Shown: piece by piece, positions 36,018-45,320 of the stretch | Position numbering within the stretch: the first letter of the stretch is position 1 | How the letters are laid out: every line of letters starts with the position of its first letter | Assembly: GCF_905196875.1 (NCBI RefSeq) | Contig: NZ_CAJJWO010000006.1 | Span: 1-64,000 of the forward strand | DNA length: 64,000 nucleotides | DNA from: an uncultured Parabacteroides sp. | GTDB lineage: Bacteria; Bacteroidota; Bacteroidia; Bacteroidales; Tannerellaceae | Direction: 5' to 3' | Program-made: the position numbers and the translations under genes | The notes under the pieces: generated by a model | Databases searched by the model: none | Told to the model about the DNA's origin: nothing | What the model saw: only the letters and a program-made list of their open reading frames with translations

Positions 36018-37391
36018 ATGGGACAATTGAATACAGATATCCTGATTATAGGCGCCGGCCTGACCGGTCTGACTACCGCTTTTCATTTGGTACGTGGAGG
36101 AAAACAGGTGCACGTATTGGAATGCAGCGATCGTGTAGGAGGGCAGATCCACACTTTCCGTGAAGACGGTTTTATCTTTGAAAGCGGACCGAATACCGGC
36201 GTGGTGTCTTATCCTGAGGTGGCGGAGCTGTTCATGACCTTGTCTCCGGACTGCCAACTGGAAACTGCCCATGAAGAAGCAAAGCGCCGTCTGATCTGGA
36301 AAGGCAACTCTTTTCGTGAACTTCCTTCCGGTCTCTTCAGTGCAGTCACTACCCCTTTGTTTACCCTGGGAGATAAATTCCGTATCCTGGGTGAACCTTT
36401 CCGGGCGAAAGGAACCAATCCGGATGAGTCGGTTGGCGAATTGGCCGCCCGTCGGTTAGGTAAATCCTTTCTGAACTATGCGGTCGATCCGTTCCTCTCC
36501 GGCGTATATGCCGGAAATCCGATGACACTGATCACCCGTTATGCCTTGCCCAAGCTTTATAACCTGGAACAGCAATACGGTGGTTTTATCAAAGGTACTA
36601 TAGCGAAAGCCCGTCAGCCTAAGACCGATCGCGACCGTCTGGCTTCCAAAAAAGTATTTTCTGCAGCCGGAGGACTCGATAACCTGCCCCGGGCAATGGC
36701 GCAGGCTATCGGCAAAAATAACATAACCTTGTCTGCTTCCGGCGTAACGATCCGTCCGGCAGAAAAAGGATGGATAGCCAGCTACACCACCCCCGACGGC
36801 GAACAAACGATCCGTGCCGGTAAGGTAGTAACGACAACCGGAGCATACGCCTTGCCGGAACTTCTTCCTTTTATCGCGGAAGAAGATATGAATAAGATCA
36901 GCAATCTGAAATATGCACCGGTCGTGCAGGCAAGTGTGTGCATTCGGAACACCGGAAAGCTTTACTTTAACGCTTTTGGTGGGCTGGTTCCTTCCTGTGA
37001 GCAGAAAGATGTTCTGGGAATTCTTTTCCCTGCCGCCTGTTTTGATAACCGTGCCCCGAAGGAAGGCGCGCTCTTTTCATTTTTTATCGGAGGTGTGAAG
37101 CACGAGGAGCTTACCCGTTTAGGGAATGACGAATTGAAAACTTTAATCATCCGTGAGTTTCATGACATGCTGAAATTCCCGATCGATGTGCAGCCGGATA
37201 TGATCCGTATTTTCCGCCATCCCCGTGCCATCCCTCAGTATGAGTTGAGTAGCGGCGAGCGGTTTGCTACGATAGACAAGCTTGAAGCACAATACCCGGG
37301 ATTGATCCTGGCCGGTAATATGAAAGGCGGCATCGGAATGGCGGATCGTATACGCCAGGCAACGGGTATCGCAGAAAGCTTGCTTATGTAA
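36018..37391 (+). CDS. hemG: FAD-dependent protoporphyrinogen oxidase (HemG/HemY type)
   Basis: The 457-residue flavoenzyme has the dinucleotide motif ILIIGAGLTGLTTAFHLVRGG, then VLECSDRVGGQIHTF and FIFESGPNTGVVS, which is characteristic of protoporphyrinogen oxidases (GPNT). The C-terminal FAD motif is YPGLILAGNMKGGIGMADRIRQA. It oxidises protoporphyrinogen IX to protoporphyrin IX, following the HemN step. Bacteroidales often keep only these late steps of haem synthesis, so an imported porphyrin would be the starting material (family knowledge plus inference). The symbol hemG follows Bacteroidales usage; the protein family is HemY-like. Confidence 0.9.
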   Translation: MGQLNTDILIIGAGLTGLTTAFHLVRGGKQVHVLECSDRVGGQIHTFREDGFIFESGPNTGVVSYPEVAELFMTLSPDCQLETAHEEAKRRLIWKGNSFRELPSGLFSAVTTPLFTLGDKFRILGEPFRAKGTNPDESVGELAARRLGKSFLNYAVDPFLSGVYAGNPMTLITRYALPKLYNLEQQYGGFIKGTIAKARQPKTDRDRLASKKVFSAAGGLDNLPRAMAQAIGKNNITLSASGVTIRPAEKGWIASYTTPDGEQTIRAGKVVTTTGAYALPELLPFIAEEDMNKISNLKYAPVVQASVCIRNTGKLYFNAFGGLVPSCEQKDVLGILFPAACFDNRAPKEGALFSFFIGGVKHEELTRLGNDELKTLIIREFHDMLKFPIDVQPDMIRIFRHPRAIPQYELSSGERFATIDKLEAQYPGLILAGNMKGGIGMADRIRQATGIAESLLM

Positions 37392-37410
37392 GTCAAAATC
37401 ACTTCCTTTG
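37380..37410 (+). promoter_or_regulatory. Promoter for DUF2007 gene
   Basis: TTG (37380-37382), 20 nt, TTCCTTTG (37403-37410), one mismatch to TAnnTTTG, 16 nt before the start at 37427. It has the same TTCCTTTGCA core as the receptor promoter at 28546. Confidence 0.5.
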
Positions 37411-37426
37411 CAGAAAAGATAAGCTC

Positions 37427-37825
37427 ATGGATAATAAGGATAAGATGGTAGAAATTGCCCGGTTTCAATATCCGGCGGAGGCACAAACATTGATGGCATT
37501 ACTCAAATCGGAAGGGGTCGAATGTTATCTTCGTAACGAATATAGCAGTCAGGTAATGGCTGGCTACGTAGACGTCGGCGGTGCCCGTGTGGAAATACTT
37601 GAAAGCGATGTTCCTCAAGCTTTGGAAATTATGAAAGAAGGTGGTTATGATATCCCGACAGAAGATGAAGAACCCGAGCAGATACGTATGGCTGCCGGTT
37701 GGGCTCGTCATATCCCTTTTCTGCGAAACTTTGCGTTTGAAAAGCAAATTGTCATCTTATTTCTGATTATAGCTGTGTTTTTGGCATTATTAATCTTTTT
37801 TGGTTCAAAACTCTCTTCTAACTAA
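37427..37825 (+). CDS. DUF2007-domain membrane protein
   Basis: A 132-residue protein. Residues about 7-75 form a DUF2007 domain (VEIARFQYPAEAQTLMALLKSEGVECYL; YVDVGGARVEILESDVPQALEIMKEGGYD), a small ferredoxin-like fold often described as a putative signal-transducing domain. One C-terminal membrane helix follows (IVILFLIIAVFLALLIFFG). The domain should face the cytoplasm. The function is unknown. A 60-residue membrane protein follows 13 nt later. Confidence 0.8.
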   Translation: MDNKDKMVEIARFQYPAEAQTLMALLKSEGVECYLRNEYSSQVMAGYVDVGGARVEILESDVPQALEIMKEGGYDIPTEDEEPEQIRMAAGWARHIPFLRNFAFEKQIVILFLIIAVFLALLIFFGSKLSSN

Positions 37826-37838
37826 ACAAATGTAATTA

Positions 37839-38021
37839 ATGGCGCGTAGAAAGATAACAAATAGTCAGGCGGTATGTCTTACTTTATTATGGGGTGTTCT
37901 GGCCTATATGCTGCTTACATACAGTGAAAAGATAACATTTGATGTTATTTTTGCCTTGGTGGCATCAGCTATCATTGTGTTCGTTCCTGTCTATAAGAAT
38001 ATAAAGCGCAGGAATGAATAG
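37839..38021 (+). CDS. Small two-helix membrane protein, unknown function
   Basis: A 60-residue protein, basic at both ends (MARRKIT, KNIKRRNE), with two hydrophobic helices (AVCLTLLWGVLAYMLLTY and VIFALVASAIIVFVPVY). I do not recognise a family. Its 13-nt distance from the DUF2007 gene and clean membrane topology support it being a real gene. Confidence 0.6.
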   Translation: MARRKITNSQAVCLTLLWGVLAYMLLTYSEKITFDVIFALVASAIIVFVPVYKNIKRRNE

Positions 38022-38088
38022 CATTTAGTCACGTTTGCTTCTTTAAAATATCTAAATGATATTTTTTTATCATTTTTTCTTTCAAATA

Positions 38089-38119
38089 TTTGCCAGTGTG
38101 AAAAAATGGCTTACCTTTG
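38089..38119 (+). promoter_or_regulatory. Consensus promoter of gdhA
   Basis: TTTG (38089-38092), exactly 19 nt, TACCTTTG (38112-38119): a full match to the Bacteroides sigma-ABfr promoter. The leader to the ATG at 38183 would be about 57 nt, long enough for regulation. Confidence 0.85.
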
Positions 38120-38182
38120 CGACGTTGTTAAAAGAACAGCGCAAAATAGCAAATTGGTATAACATTCTAAATAAACAGTTCT

Positions 38183-39514
38183 ATGAAGGCAAATGAAGTT
38201 TTAGACAACTTAAAAAGAAGATTTCCTAACGAACCCGAGTATCATCAGGCAGTTGCCGAAGTTTTAGGCACAATCGAAGAAGCTTATAACGAACATCCCG
38301 AATTCGAAAAAAGCAACCTGATCGAACGTCTTTGTATCCCCGATCGTATTTTCTCTTTCCGTGTAACATGGACAGACGATAAAGGACAGGTACAGACAAA
38401 CATGGGTTACCGTATCCAGCATAACAACACGATCGGCCCGTACAAAGGCGGTATCCGTTTCCATGCTTCGGTAAATCAATCTATCCTTAAGTTCTTAGCT
38501 TTCGAACAAACTTTCAAGAACTCACTGACAACACTTCCGATGGGTGGTGGTAAAGGTGGTGCCGACTTCAGCCCGCGCGGTAAGTCAAATGCTGAAATCA
38601 TGCGTTTCTGCCAGGCATTCGTATTGGAGTTATGGCGTCACATTGGCCCGGACACAGATGTTCCAGCCGGTGATATCGGTGTAGGTGGTCGTGAAGTGGC
38701 TTATATGTATGGTATGTACAAAAAACTGGCTCGTGAAAATACAGGTACATTCACAGGTAAAGGTATCGAGTTCGGTGGTTCACTTATCCGTCCGGAAGCA
38801 ACCGGTTACGGTAACGTTTACTTCCTGCTGGAAATGTTGAAGACTCGTAATATAGATATCAAAGGTAAAGTGGTAGCCGTGTCCGGTTCAGGTAACGTTG
38901 CTCAGTATACAGTTGAAAAACTGATCGAACTGGGAGCTAAGCCGGTTACAATGTCAGACTCTGACGGTTACATCTATGATCCGGAAGGTATCGACCGTGA
39001 AAAACTGGATTATATCATGGAGCTGAAGAACCTGTACCGCGGACGTATTCGTGAATATGCAGAAAAATATGGTTGCAAATATGTACAGGGTGCTCGTCCC
39101 TGGGGTGAAAAATGCGATATCGCTATGCCGAGTGCAACCCAGAATGAATTGACAGGAGACGATGCCAAGACATTGTTGGCTAACGGTTGTTTCGCTGTTT
39201 CTGAAGGAGCAAACATGCCTTCTACTCCGGATGCTATCGATGCATTCCTGGAAGCAAAGATCCTGTATGCTCCGGGTAAAGCCGCTAATGCAGGTGGTGT
39301 TTCTGTATCAGGTCTGGAAATGACTCAGAATGCAATGAAGCTGAGTTGGACGAGAGAAGAAGTAGACGAAAAGCTGAAAGGTATCATGAAATCTATCCAC
39401 GAACAATGTGTAAAATACGGTTCTAAGGATGGTTATATCAACTACGTGAAAGGTGCAAACGTTGCAGGTTTCATGAAAGTTGCAAAAGGAATGATGGCAC
39501 AGGGTATCCTGTAA
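38183..39514 (+). CDS. gdhA: NADP-type glutamate dehydrogenase
   Basis: The 443-residue enzyme converts 2-oxoglutarate and ammonium to glutamate and is the main ammonium assimilation route in many Bacteroidales. Motifs: GYRIQHNNTIGPYKGGIRFH, LTTLPMGGGKGGADFSPRGKS (catalytic Lys in GGKGG), DVPAGDIGVGGREVAYM, and the Rossmann segment VVAVSGSGNVAQYTVEKL. The length (about 445) and the GPYKGGIRFH form match the hexameric NADP-preferring type. It has its own consensus promoter and a strong terminator, so it is monocistronic. Confidence 0.95.
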   Translation: MKANEVLDNLKRRFPNEPEYHQAVAEVLGTIEEAYNEHPEFEKSNLIERLCIPDRIFSFRVTWTDDKGQVQTNMGYRIQHNNTIGPYKGGIRFHASVNQSILKFLAFEQTFKNSLTTLPMGGGKGGADFSPRGKSNAEIMRFCQAFVLELWRHIGPDTDVPAGDIGVGGREVAYMYGMYKKLARENTGTFTGKGIEFGGSLIRPEATGYGNVYFLLEMLKTRNIDIKGKVVAVSGSGNVAQYTVEKLIELGAKPVTMSDSDGYIYDPEGIDREKLDYIMELKNLYRGRIREYAEKYGCKYVQGARPWGEKCDIAMPSATQNELTGDDAKTLLANGCFAVSEGANMPSTPDAIDAFLEAKILYAPGKAANAGGVSVSGLEMTQNAMKLSWTREEVDEKLKGIMKSIHEQCVKYGSKDGYINYVKGANVAGFMKVAKGMMAQGIL

Positions 39515-39570
39515 ATTATAAATAAGGAGTTGTTTGCCAAATAAACATTCTGTGGTTATTTGGTCATGTA

Positions 39571-39599
39571 AAAAAGGGAACCTTCCGGTTCCCTTTTTT
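39571..39599. terminator. Terminator shared by convergent gdhA and GH3 genes
   Basis: AAAAAGGGAACC-TTCC-GGTTCCCTTTTTT: perfect 12-bp stem, 4-nt loop, T-run on the plus strand and A-run before it, so it can work in both directions for gdhA and the minus-strand GH3 gene. Confidence 0.92.
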
Positions 39600-39624
39600 G
39601 TTTGTATTGCCTGCTGGTTGCTGA

Positions 39625-41919
39625 TTACTTTTTAAATGCAGCAGGTAAATTGAGTACATTGCTAACCTTGCGTGTCGAAGGACTGACATCGACCATCACA
39701 TCGCCACGTGGATCGCGTGACGAGGCAGCTACGACAAACTTATATCTACCGCCATCGGTAACCCAGGCGCAGGCATCTTCGTCGAACGAAGCCAGGTCGT
39801 CTGTATGGACAACGAGTGTTATTACCTGACTTTCTCCGGGTTGTAATATCCCGGTTTTACCGAATGCTTTGAGCTCATGAATGGGTTTGTCTAATTTGCC
39901 GGCAGGAGCCTCTACATAGAGTTGAACCGCTTCTTTTCCGGCAACTTTTCCCGTATTCTTTACCGTTACTTCAACGATTACTTTTCCATTGTCCTGTTTC
40001 ACCGAAGGTTTGCCATATTCAAAAGTCGTGTAGCTTAAACCGTAGCCGAAAGGATAGCTCACCTGCAGGTTCCGGGTGTCGAACCAGCGGTAACCGACAT
40101 AGATACCTTCGTCATAGATGGTATAGTCTACATTTTTCGTTTCATGGGTTAATCCCGTCTTAACCGACCAACGGCGATCGATCTTCTGGTCTATCGGGAA
40201 ATTCAACGAGCTCCAGTGATCACTCAAAGTCACTGGGAAGGTCATGGGAAGCTTACCGGAAGGATTGGCATGGCCGGTAAGGATATCGGCTACGGAGTTT
40301 CCGCCTTCCTGTCCGGCCTGCCATGACAGCAGGATTGCGTCGGGCATCTCTTTCCAGCTTTGAGTTTCGATCACACCGCCAACATTGAGTACGACAACGA
40401 CCTTCTTATTGGCCTCGTGGAAGATACGGGTAACGTTTTTCACTAATTCCCGCTCAGTATCCGACAAGAAGAAGTCGGAAGAAACACGATCGATATATTC
40501 ACCGGAGATACGGCCGAATGTGATGATAGCCATGTCATTGTTCTTCGCGGCATACTTGATGATGGCTGTATCCATCGGCATCTCGCTGATGCGCATTTGT
40601 TCCCCTTGCTCTTGAGGCCTGTTGTAAGCTTGGTAGATCGCTTTGATATTATCGTCGACAACGATCTGTTGGTTTTTCAATCCGTCCAGCAGCGACACTA
40701 CATAAGGGCGGTGGATATCGCCCGAACCCGTACCGCCCGAGAAAAAATTATAAGAAACAGCACCGAACAAAGCAATATTCTTATCTTTCGGAGACAAGGG
40801 AAGAGTCTGTTTTTCATTCTTCAAAAGAACCATACCCTCAGTAGCTGATTGCCGGGTAACGGTGGCATGAGCTTTCATGTCGGGATTGTTGGAATATTTA
40901 TATCCTTTGAAACGGGGAGTTCTGACTACCAATTCCAGAATGCGCCTGACGTTGCGGTCGACCACGGCTTCATCGAGCGTCCCGTTTTTTATCCCTTCTA
41001 TGATGTGGGCTGCCTGTTCTTTTGTGCCCGGTTCGATCATATCGTTTCCGGCAATCATCTGGGCTGCTCCGTCGGCTCCTCCCCACCAGTCGGTCATCAC
41101 CGTACCTTTATATCCCCATTCGTCGCGAAGTATAGTAGTGATCAGTTCCGGGCTTTCCGAAGCATATACATCGTTGATACGGTTATACGAACTCATGATG
41201 GTCCAAGGTTGACTCTCCTTAACTACGATCTCGAAAGCTTTCAGATATATCTCACGCAGTGCCCGGGGCGAGACGATAGCATTGTTGTTCATACGGTTGG
41301 TCTCCTGGTTATTGACTGCAAAGTGTTTTACAGAAGTTCCTATGTCGTTGCTTTGTACCCCGTTTACATAGGCTACAGCCATTTTTCCCGCCAGTAGTGG
41401 ATCTTCACTGAAATATTCGAAGTTACGACCGCACAACGGATGGCGATGAATGTTGATGGCAGGAGCCAACAGCACGTCTACCCCGTATTCCTTCGCTTCG
41501 TTGCCGATCACTTCTCCTACATTCCTGACCAGGTCGATATCCCAGGTTGAAGACAGTAAAGTCTCGATAGGGAAGTGGGTACAGAAATAATTTTCCTCTC
41601 CTTCGACCGGCAAAATGCCACAACCGGCAGGTCCGTCCGAAAGAACTACACAAGGGATTCCGACACGTGGTACCGGGTTAATACGTCCGGCAGCACCGGG
41701 AACAACTTTCCAGGACTCTTTAATATGAGGTGCCGCATTTTCATCCAGATGATACATACGGGCTCCGACGATCAGGTCCGCTTTCTCTTCGATGGTCATT
41801 GCTTTGATAACCGCATCGATATTGTTTACTTTCAATTTGGGAACCTTGGCACTAACGGAAACAGAAGCAACCATAGTTGCTGCCGCGAATCCTATTAGTT
41901 TCATTTTTATTTTTGTCAT
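39625..41919 (-). CDS. Secreted GH3 beta-glycosidase
   Basis: The 764-residue exported enzyme has a signal peptide (MVASVSVSAK, cut near residue 24). The GH3 N-terminal barrel contains MTIEEKADLI, PCVVLSDGPAGCG and SVKHFAVNNQETNR, and the nucleophile Asp277 is in GTVMTDWWGG. The GH3 C-terminal domain (KNIALFGAVSYNFFSGGTGSGDIHRPY) carries the usual glycine-rich loop. A fibronectin III-like domain closes the protein (AVQLYVEAPAGKLDKPIHELKAFGKTG). It removes terminal beta-linked glucose or a related sugar. It is the last gene of the minus-strand glycan locus, 48 nt after the metallo-beta-lactamase fold gene. Confidence 0.92.
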   Translation of the reverse strand: MTKIKMKLIGFAAATMVASVSVSAKVPKLKVNNIDAVIKAMTIEEKADLIVGARMYHLDENAAPHIKESWKVVPGAAGRINPVPRVGIPCVVLSDGPAGCGILPVEGEENYFCTHFPIETLLSSTWDIDLVRNVGEVIGNEAKEYGVDVLLAPAINIHRHPLCGRNFEYFSEDPLLAGKMAVAYVNGVQSNDIGTSVKHFAVNNQETNRMNNNAIVSPRALREIYLKAFEIVVKESQPWTIMSSYNRINDVYASESPELITTILRDEWGYKGTVMTDWWGGADGAAQMIAGNDMIEPGTKEQAAHIIEGIKNGTLDEAVVDRNVRRILELVVRTPRFKGYKYSNNPDMKAHATVTRQSATEGMVLLKNEKQTLPLSPKDKNIALFGAVSYNFFSGGTGSGDIHRPYVVSLLDGLKNQQIVVDDNIKAIYQAYNRPQEQGEQMRISEMPMDTAIIKYAAKNNDMAIITFGRISGEYIDRVSSDFFLSDTERELVKNVTRIFHEANKKVVVVLNVGGVIETQSWKEMPDAILLSWQAGQEGGNSVADILTGHANPSGKLPMTFPVTLSDHWSSLNFPIDQKIDRRWSVKTGLTHETKNVDYTIYDEGIYVGYRWFDTRNLQVSYPFGYGLSYTTFEYGKPSVKQDNGKVIVEVTVKNTGKVAGKEAVQLYVEAPAGKLDKPIHELKAFGKTGILQPGESQVITLVVHTDDLASFDEDACAWVTDGGRYKFVVAASSRDPRGDVMVDVSPSTRKVSNVLNLPAAFKK

Positions 41920-41967
41920 ATAATATAGTTATGATTATTTTTATCTCTGATTGATCATTCTCTCCTG

Positions 41968-43008
41968 TCAATGGCATTGAAACCATTCGCCCCAACCCAT
42001 GACCAGATAATCTTTGCTGATCTTTTCCATTTTCTGAAAGGTCAGCCAAAAAGCTTCCCGATGGTCGATCGTATGTCCCATCTCATTTTCATGTCCGGTA
42101 ACGACCAACCTGGGATTGAAGCCGTCGACCAGATCGCTCATCCGATGCGTCCAGCAGTTCACGATCAATATATCCGGCTGGGGGATGTCTTTTTTGATGT
42201 TGACAATCCATTCCATATCCTCCTTATTATATTGATCCCCGATATGGGTGACCGTCTTCTTTTCATCCGTCGTTACCACATAAATATTATTCATCAACTC
42301 ATCCTGGTATCCGGGGAATATTTTCACCCGGATATTTTTGTTTTTATCCAGTTTCATCTTTTTATCGATCATTTTGTCGGAACGTTCGTGCTGTATATCT
42401 TTCTTTTCCGGTAATATATTTGTCGGTGCAACAACCGGCTTTCCTGCCTTCAGGAACATTTCGACAACAACCGGGTCGACATGGTCGCCATGATTATGGG
42501 TAAGAAACAAAATGTCGCAATGGTCGACAATTTGTTGAATCAAAGCGTCAGGGATCAAAATTTTTCCTTTGCAGGCTCCCCTGACAACATCGAACGCCAG
42601 GGTGACCGAACCGGTACGGGCAACAAAGCCGTCATTGTAGATTTTATAAACTTTCATCCCTTGCTTGACCGGATTGGAAAGATCTGCAATGACCTTATTT
42701 ACCCGTGAAGCGATGAAGCCATAGAGTGGTTCGCTATCGTCATATCTGGTCTCGTGAAGCATGGCATCCAGGTTGTAAAGAGCCAGTTTCCTGATCATCG
42801 GGGCACCCGGAACCGGAGGGTTTTCCGTTAATGCCTGATCGATCAGGCCGAACATCTGGAAAGCCTGTTTATTCAGGTATACTTCCGAATTACCCCAGAA
42901 GGCACTCTTTTCTATGGCGTTCTTTTCCTGAGCTTTCAGACCTCCGGGTATTAATAAAGAGGCACAGAAACCTCCCATGCCTAAAAGTGTACAGAATATC
43001 TTTTTCAT
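41968..43008 (-). CDS. Exported metallo-beta-lactamase-fold hydrolase (UlaG-like)
   Basis: A 346-residue protein with a signal peptide (LIPGGLKAQE). The metal motif is LFLTHNHGDHVDPVVV, and further ligands are likely in VTHIGDQYN and VVTGHENEMGH. Relatives include lactonases such as UlaG, but the sequence does not fix the substrate. Placement between GH84 and GH3 genes (27 and 48 nt gaps) makes it part of the glycan operon. Lactone or ester hydrolysis on a sugar is a guess. Confidence 0.8.
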   Translation of the reverse strand: MKKIFCTLLGMGGFCASLLIPGGLKAQEKNAIEKSAFWGNSEVYLNKQAFQMFGLIDQALTENPPVPGAPMIRKLALYNLDAMLHETRYDDSEPLYGFIASRVNKVIADLSNPVKQGMKVYKIYNDGFVARTGSVTLAFDVVRGACKGKILIPDALIQQIVDHCDILFLTHNHGDHVDPVVVEMFLKAGKPVVAPTNILPEKKDIQHERSDKMIDKKMKLDKNKNIRVKIFPGYQDELMNNIYVVTTDEKKTVTHIGDQYNKEDMEWIVNIKKDIPQPDILIVNCWTHRMSDLVDGFNPRLVVTGHENEMGHTIDHREAFWLTFQKMEKISKDYLVMGWGEWFQCH

Positions 43009-43034
43009 ATCGTAATTAGTTATTAAGTAAAACG

Positions 43035-45245
43035 TTATTCTTGCTTGTGACTGAGTGTATCGGATTTTGTCAATACAGCAAACCTACCGATTCCTACCGA
43101 CATATCCGACTGCGATTGATTGAGGCAGCGAATATAACGGATGCGTGGCTCATGGATAGGAATAGTATCCATCCGGTCTGCCCCTGCTTTTAGGAATGTG
43201 AACCACACCTTTCCATCGATAGAGCCCTGGAAAGCACGTTCTTTGGATTTACTTTTACGTAAATCATAGACCAGTGCAACAGGTTGTTTGCTTTTCTCTA
43301 CCCGGAAACCGAAGTATTCCCCGGGAGCTATAGTCACCAATGGAAAATGAGGAGTCAAACCCACTACATCGTCTTCGCAATAACAGGATAACTCTCCCAT
43401 TTCTTTTGAACCGGCCAGAACTTCAGGTATCTCTTTCGGTTTTTCGTCTGTCAGCAATGAATTCTCTACATATTGCAGCATCTGATGGATAAAAGGTAAC
43501 AAAACCTGCGAACCGCTTCTTATACCATCCTGCTCTCCCCGGCGATAAGGCCGGCTGAATACAGCAATCGTATTCAAGGCTTCTTTTACCTCTTTATATG
43601 CTTTCCGGCATCCATCAGCATCGTGTTTGTCAGCCAAATCCAACATCTTCATTGTTGCTATACCTGCCACTCCGACATTTATGGTTTGTGTCAGCCAGGG
43701 ATCGATTTCCTTTATCAATTGCTTATTTGCCGCACAATTTTTGATGGTTCCTGGTACCTTTTTTATCTGCATAAACAAGTTCGCTATCTCAAAAGCTTCT
43801 TTTTTCAAATATTTTCCGGAAGATAATGATTGTTCGAATCGGTTGATCAGATCGCTCGAATTGAAAGACTCTTCCCTGAAAAACATCCATGTATTAGGAC
43901 CGATATCCGCGTTATGCTCACAGAAAAGACGGAATGCCTCAGGTGCTTCAGGAACAAGAGATTCACAAGCCGTACTCCAGCATTGTTCCGGATCGAATCG
44001 ATTCATATTCCAAGTAAATTGGGAAACACTCCAAAGAGCGACTTTGCTTGCTTCGGCAAACTCCATCGGGTTCGATACAAATGCGTACATGTCGGAAGCC
44101 GTATTTTTATCCAGTCCATATACCGGCCCCATTAATAAATGGGCCAGGCAGTAATCATTTACCGGAAAGTTCCACCAGACGTAACAGGGGCGTTTTATCC
44201 GTTTATTGACCCATTCTAGTCCTTCATGCGTGATGTCGCTCACCACTTTATCTCCTGTCCACATGATATGGATAGAAGGGTCCAGATGTTTCCCCAGAAT
44301 ATCCAGGTAATCTGTTTTTGCCCAATCCTTATTATATTCAGTAGGACAGAGGATCAATTGTTGGATATCGCCTTTCCTGTCGACAAATTCCTGTTTCAGA
44401 TAATTCATAAAGGCGGCCTGCTTGGCTGCATCCGTTCCGTCGCCTTCGATATCATCGAAAAAGACGGCAAATGCCCGAACTCCCAGGTCGTACATACTCT
44501 CCAGTTTCTTTATAGCAGCATGTCGATCCGTATCATTCCAGCGGATATCCATTCCTGGATGTAGAGCCCATACAAAATCGACTTTATTACTTTTTGCTAC
44601 AGCCAACAACTCACGGATATTTTTAGCCTGATCTTCCGGATAGGGTACACGCCAGGAGGGTGAACGGTGATAAGGATCGTCTTTTGGACCGTAAATATAA
44701 GTATTCATCTTCATCCGTCCATAAAAACGTAACTGTTCCACCCGGTTCTCAAAAGACCACGGAGTGCCATAAAAGCCTTCGACAACTCCTCTGAAAAGAA
44801 TATCCGGATAATCCCGTATCGAACAAACAGGTAGTTTTTTTCCGCTTTTGATTAGCTGGGATAACGTTTGTACCGCATAAAAGAGGGAACGGTTATCGAA
44901 GATTCCGATCTGGATACCTTTTCCGGTAACACTCAGAGTATAAGCTCCCGAACGTAGTATTTCATTATCTGTCTTTTCCAACTGCCGAATAGTGATTGTC
45001 TGTTTTGCCTGCTCTGTAATCGGGAAGGATTGTTTTAATAAATTCACGGCATCCGTATCTGGATGGTTGATCCCTTCCAGCCGATAACCGGTCGTGGGTA
45101 CCTTTATCCAATCGCCTGACAATACCAATTCCTGGGGAATCGGATAGATATTTATTTTTTCTTGTCTGCTCTTTCCGGAACATCCGCCTAACAGTAAACT
45201 TGTTAGTAAAGCGACAAGTAACCTTATTTTTATTATTCCATCCAT
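43035..45245 (-). CDS. GH84 beta-N-acetylglucosaminidase (O-GlcNAcase type), lipoprotein
   Basis: The 736-residue lipoprotein (LLLGGC, Cys22) is nearly the same length as the characterised Bacteroides thetaiotaomicron GH84 enzyme. It has an N-terminal GH20b-like domain (INIYPIPQELVLSGDWIKV) and a catalytic barrel starting RGVVEGFYGTPWSFENRV, with YIYGPKDDPYHR. The acid/base pair is Asp264-Asp265 in FAVFFDDIEGDG, and WTGDKVVSD follows. GH84 enzymes use the substrate acetamido group and need both aspartates. In this locus it likely trims GlcNAc from host glycoproteins or related glycans (inference). It is 26 nt upstream of the metallo-hydrolase gene. Confidence 0.93.
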   Translation of the reverse strand: MDGIIKIRLLVALLTSLLLGGCSGKSRQEKINIYPIPQELVLSGDWIKVPTTGYRLEGINHPDTDAVNLLKQSFPITEQAKQTITIRQLEKTDNEILRSGAYTLSVTGKGIQIGIFDNRSLFYAVQTLSQLIKSGKKLPVCSIRDYPDILFRGVVEGFYGTPWSFENRVEQLRFYGRMKMNTYIYGPKDDPYHRSPSWRVPYPEDQAKNIRELLAVAKSNKVDFVWALHPGMDIRWNDTDRHAAIKKLESMYDLGVRAFAVFFDDIEGDGTDAAKQAAFMNYLKQEFVDRKGDIQQLILCPTEYNKDWAKTDYLDILGKHLDPSIHIMWTGDKVVSDITHEGLEWVNKRIKRPCYVWWNFPVNDYCLAHLLMGPVYGLDKNTASDMYAFVSNPMEFAEASKVALWSVSQFTWNMNRFDPEQCWSTACESLVPEAPEAFRLFCEHNADIGPNTWMFFREESFNSSDLINRFEQSLSSGKYLKKEAFEIANLFMQIKKVPGTIKNCAANKQLIKEIDPWLTQTINVGVAGIATMKMLDLADKHDADGCRKAYKEVKEALNTIAVFSRPYRRGEQDGIRSGSQVLLPFIHQMLQYVENSLLTDEKPKEIPEVLAGSKEMGELSCYCEDDVVGLTPHFPLVTIAPGEYFGFRVEKSKQPVALVYDLRKSKSKERAFQGSIDGKVWFTFLKAGADRMDTIPIHEPRIRYIRCLNQSQSDMSVGIGRFAVLTKSDTLSHKQE

Positions 45246-45266
45246 ATTTCTCTAATTAGAAAGTAA

Positions 45267-45299
45267 AAACAGGCCTGGTTTTATTACACAGGCCTGTTT
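45267..45299 (-). terminator. Hairpin between SusD and GH84 genes
   Basis: Perfect 11-bp stem AAACAGGCCTG (45267-45277) / CAGGCCTGTTT (45289-45299), 11-nt loop, flanked by A and T runs. It lies 22 nt after the SusD stop (minus strand) and may let only part of the transcripts continue into the enzymes. Confidence 0.75.
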
Positions 45300-45320
45300 C
45301 ATCATGTGTCTATGATCCAA

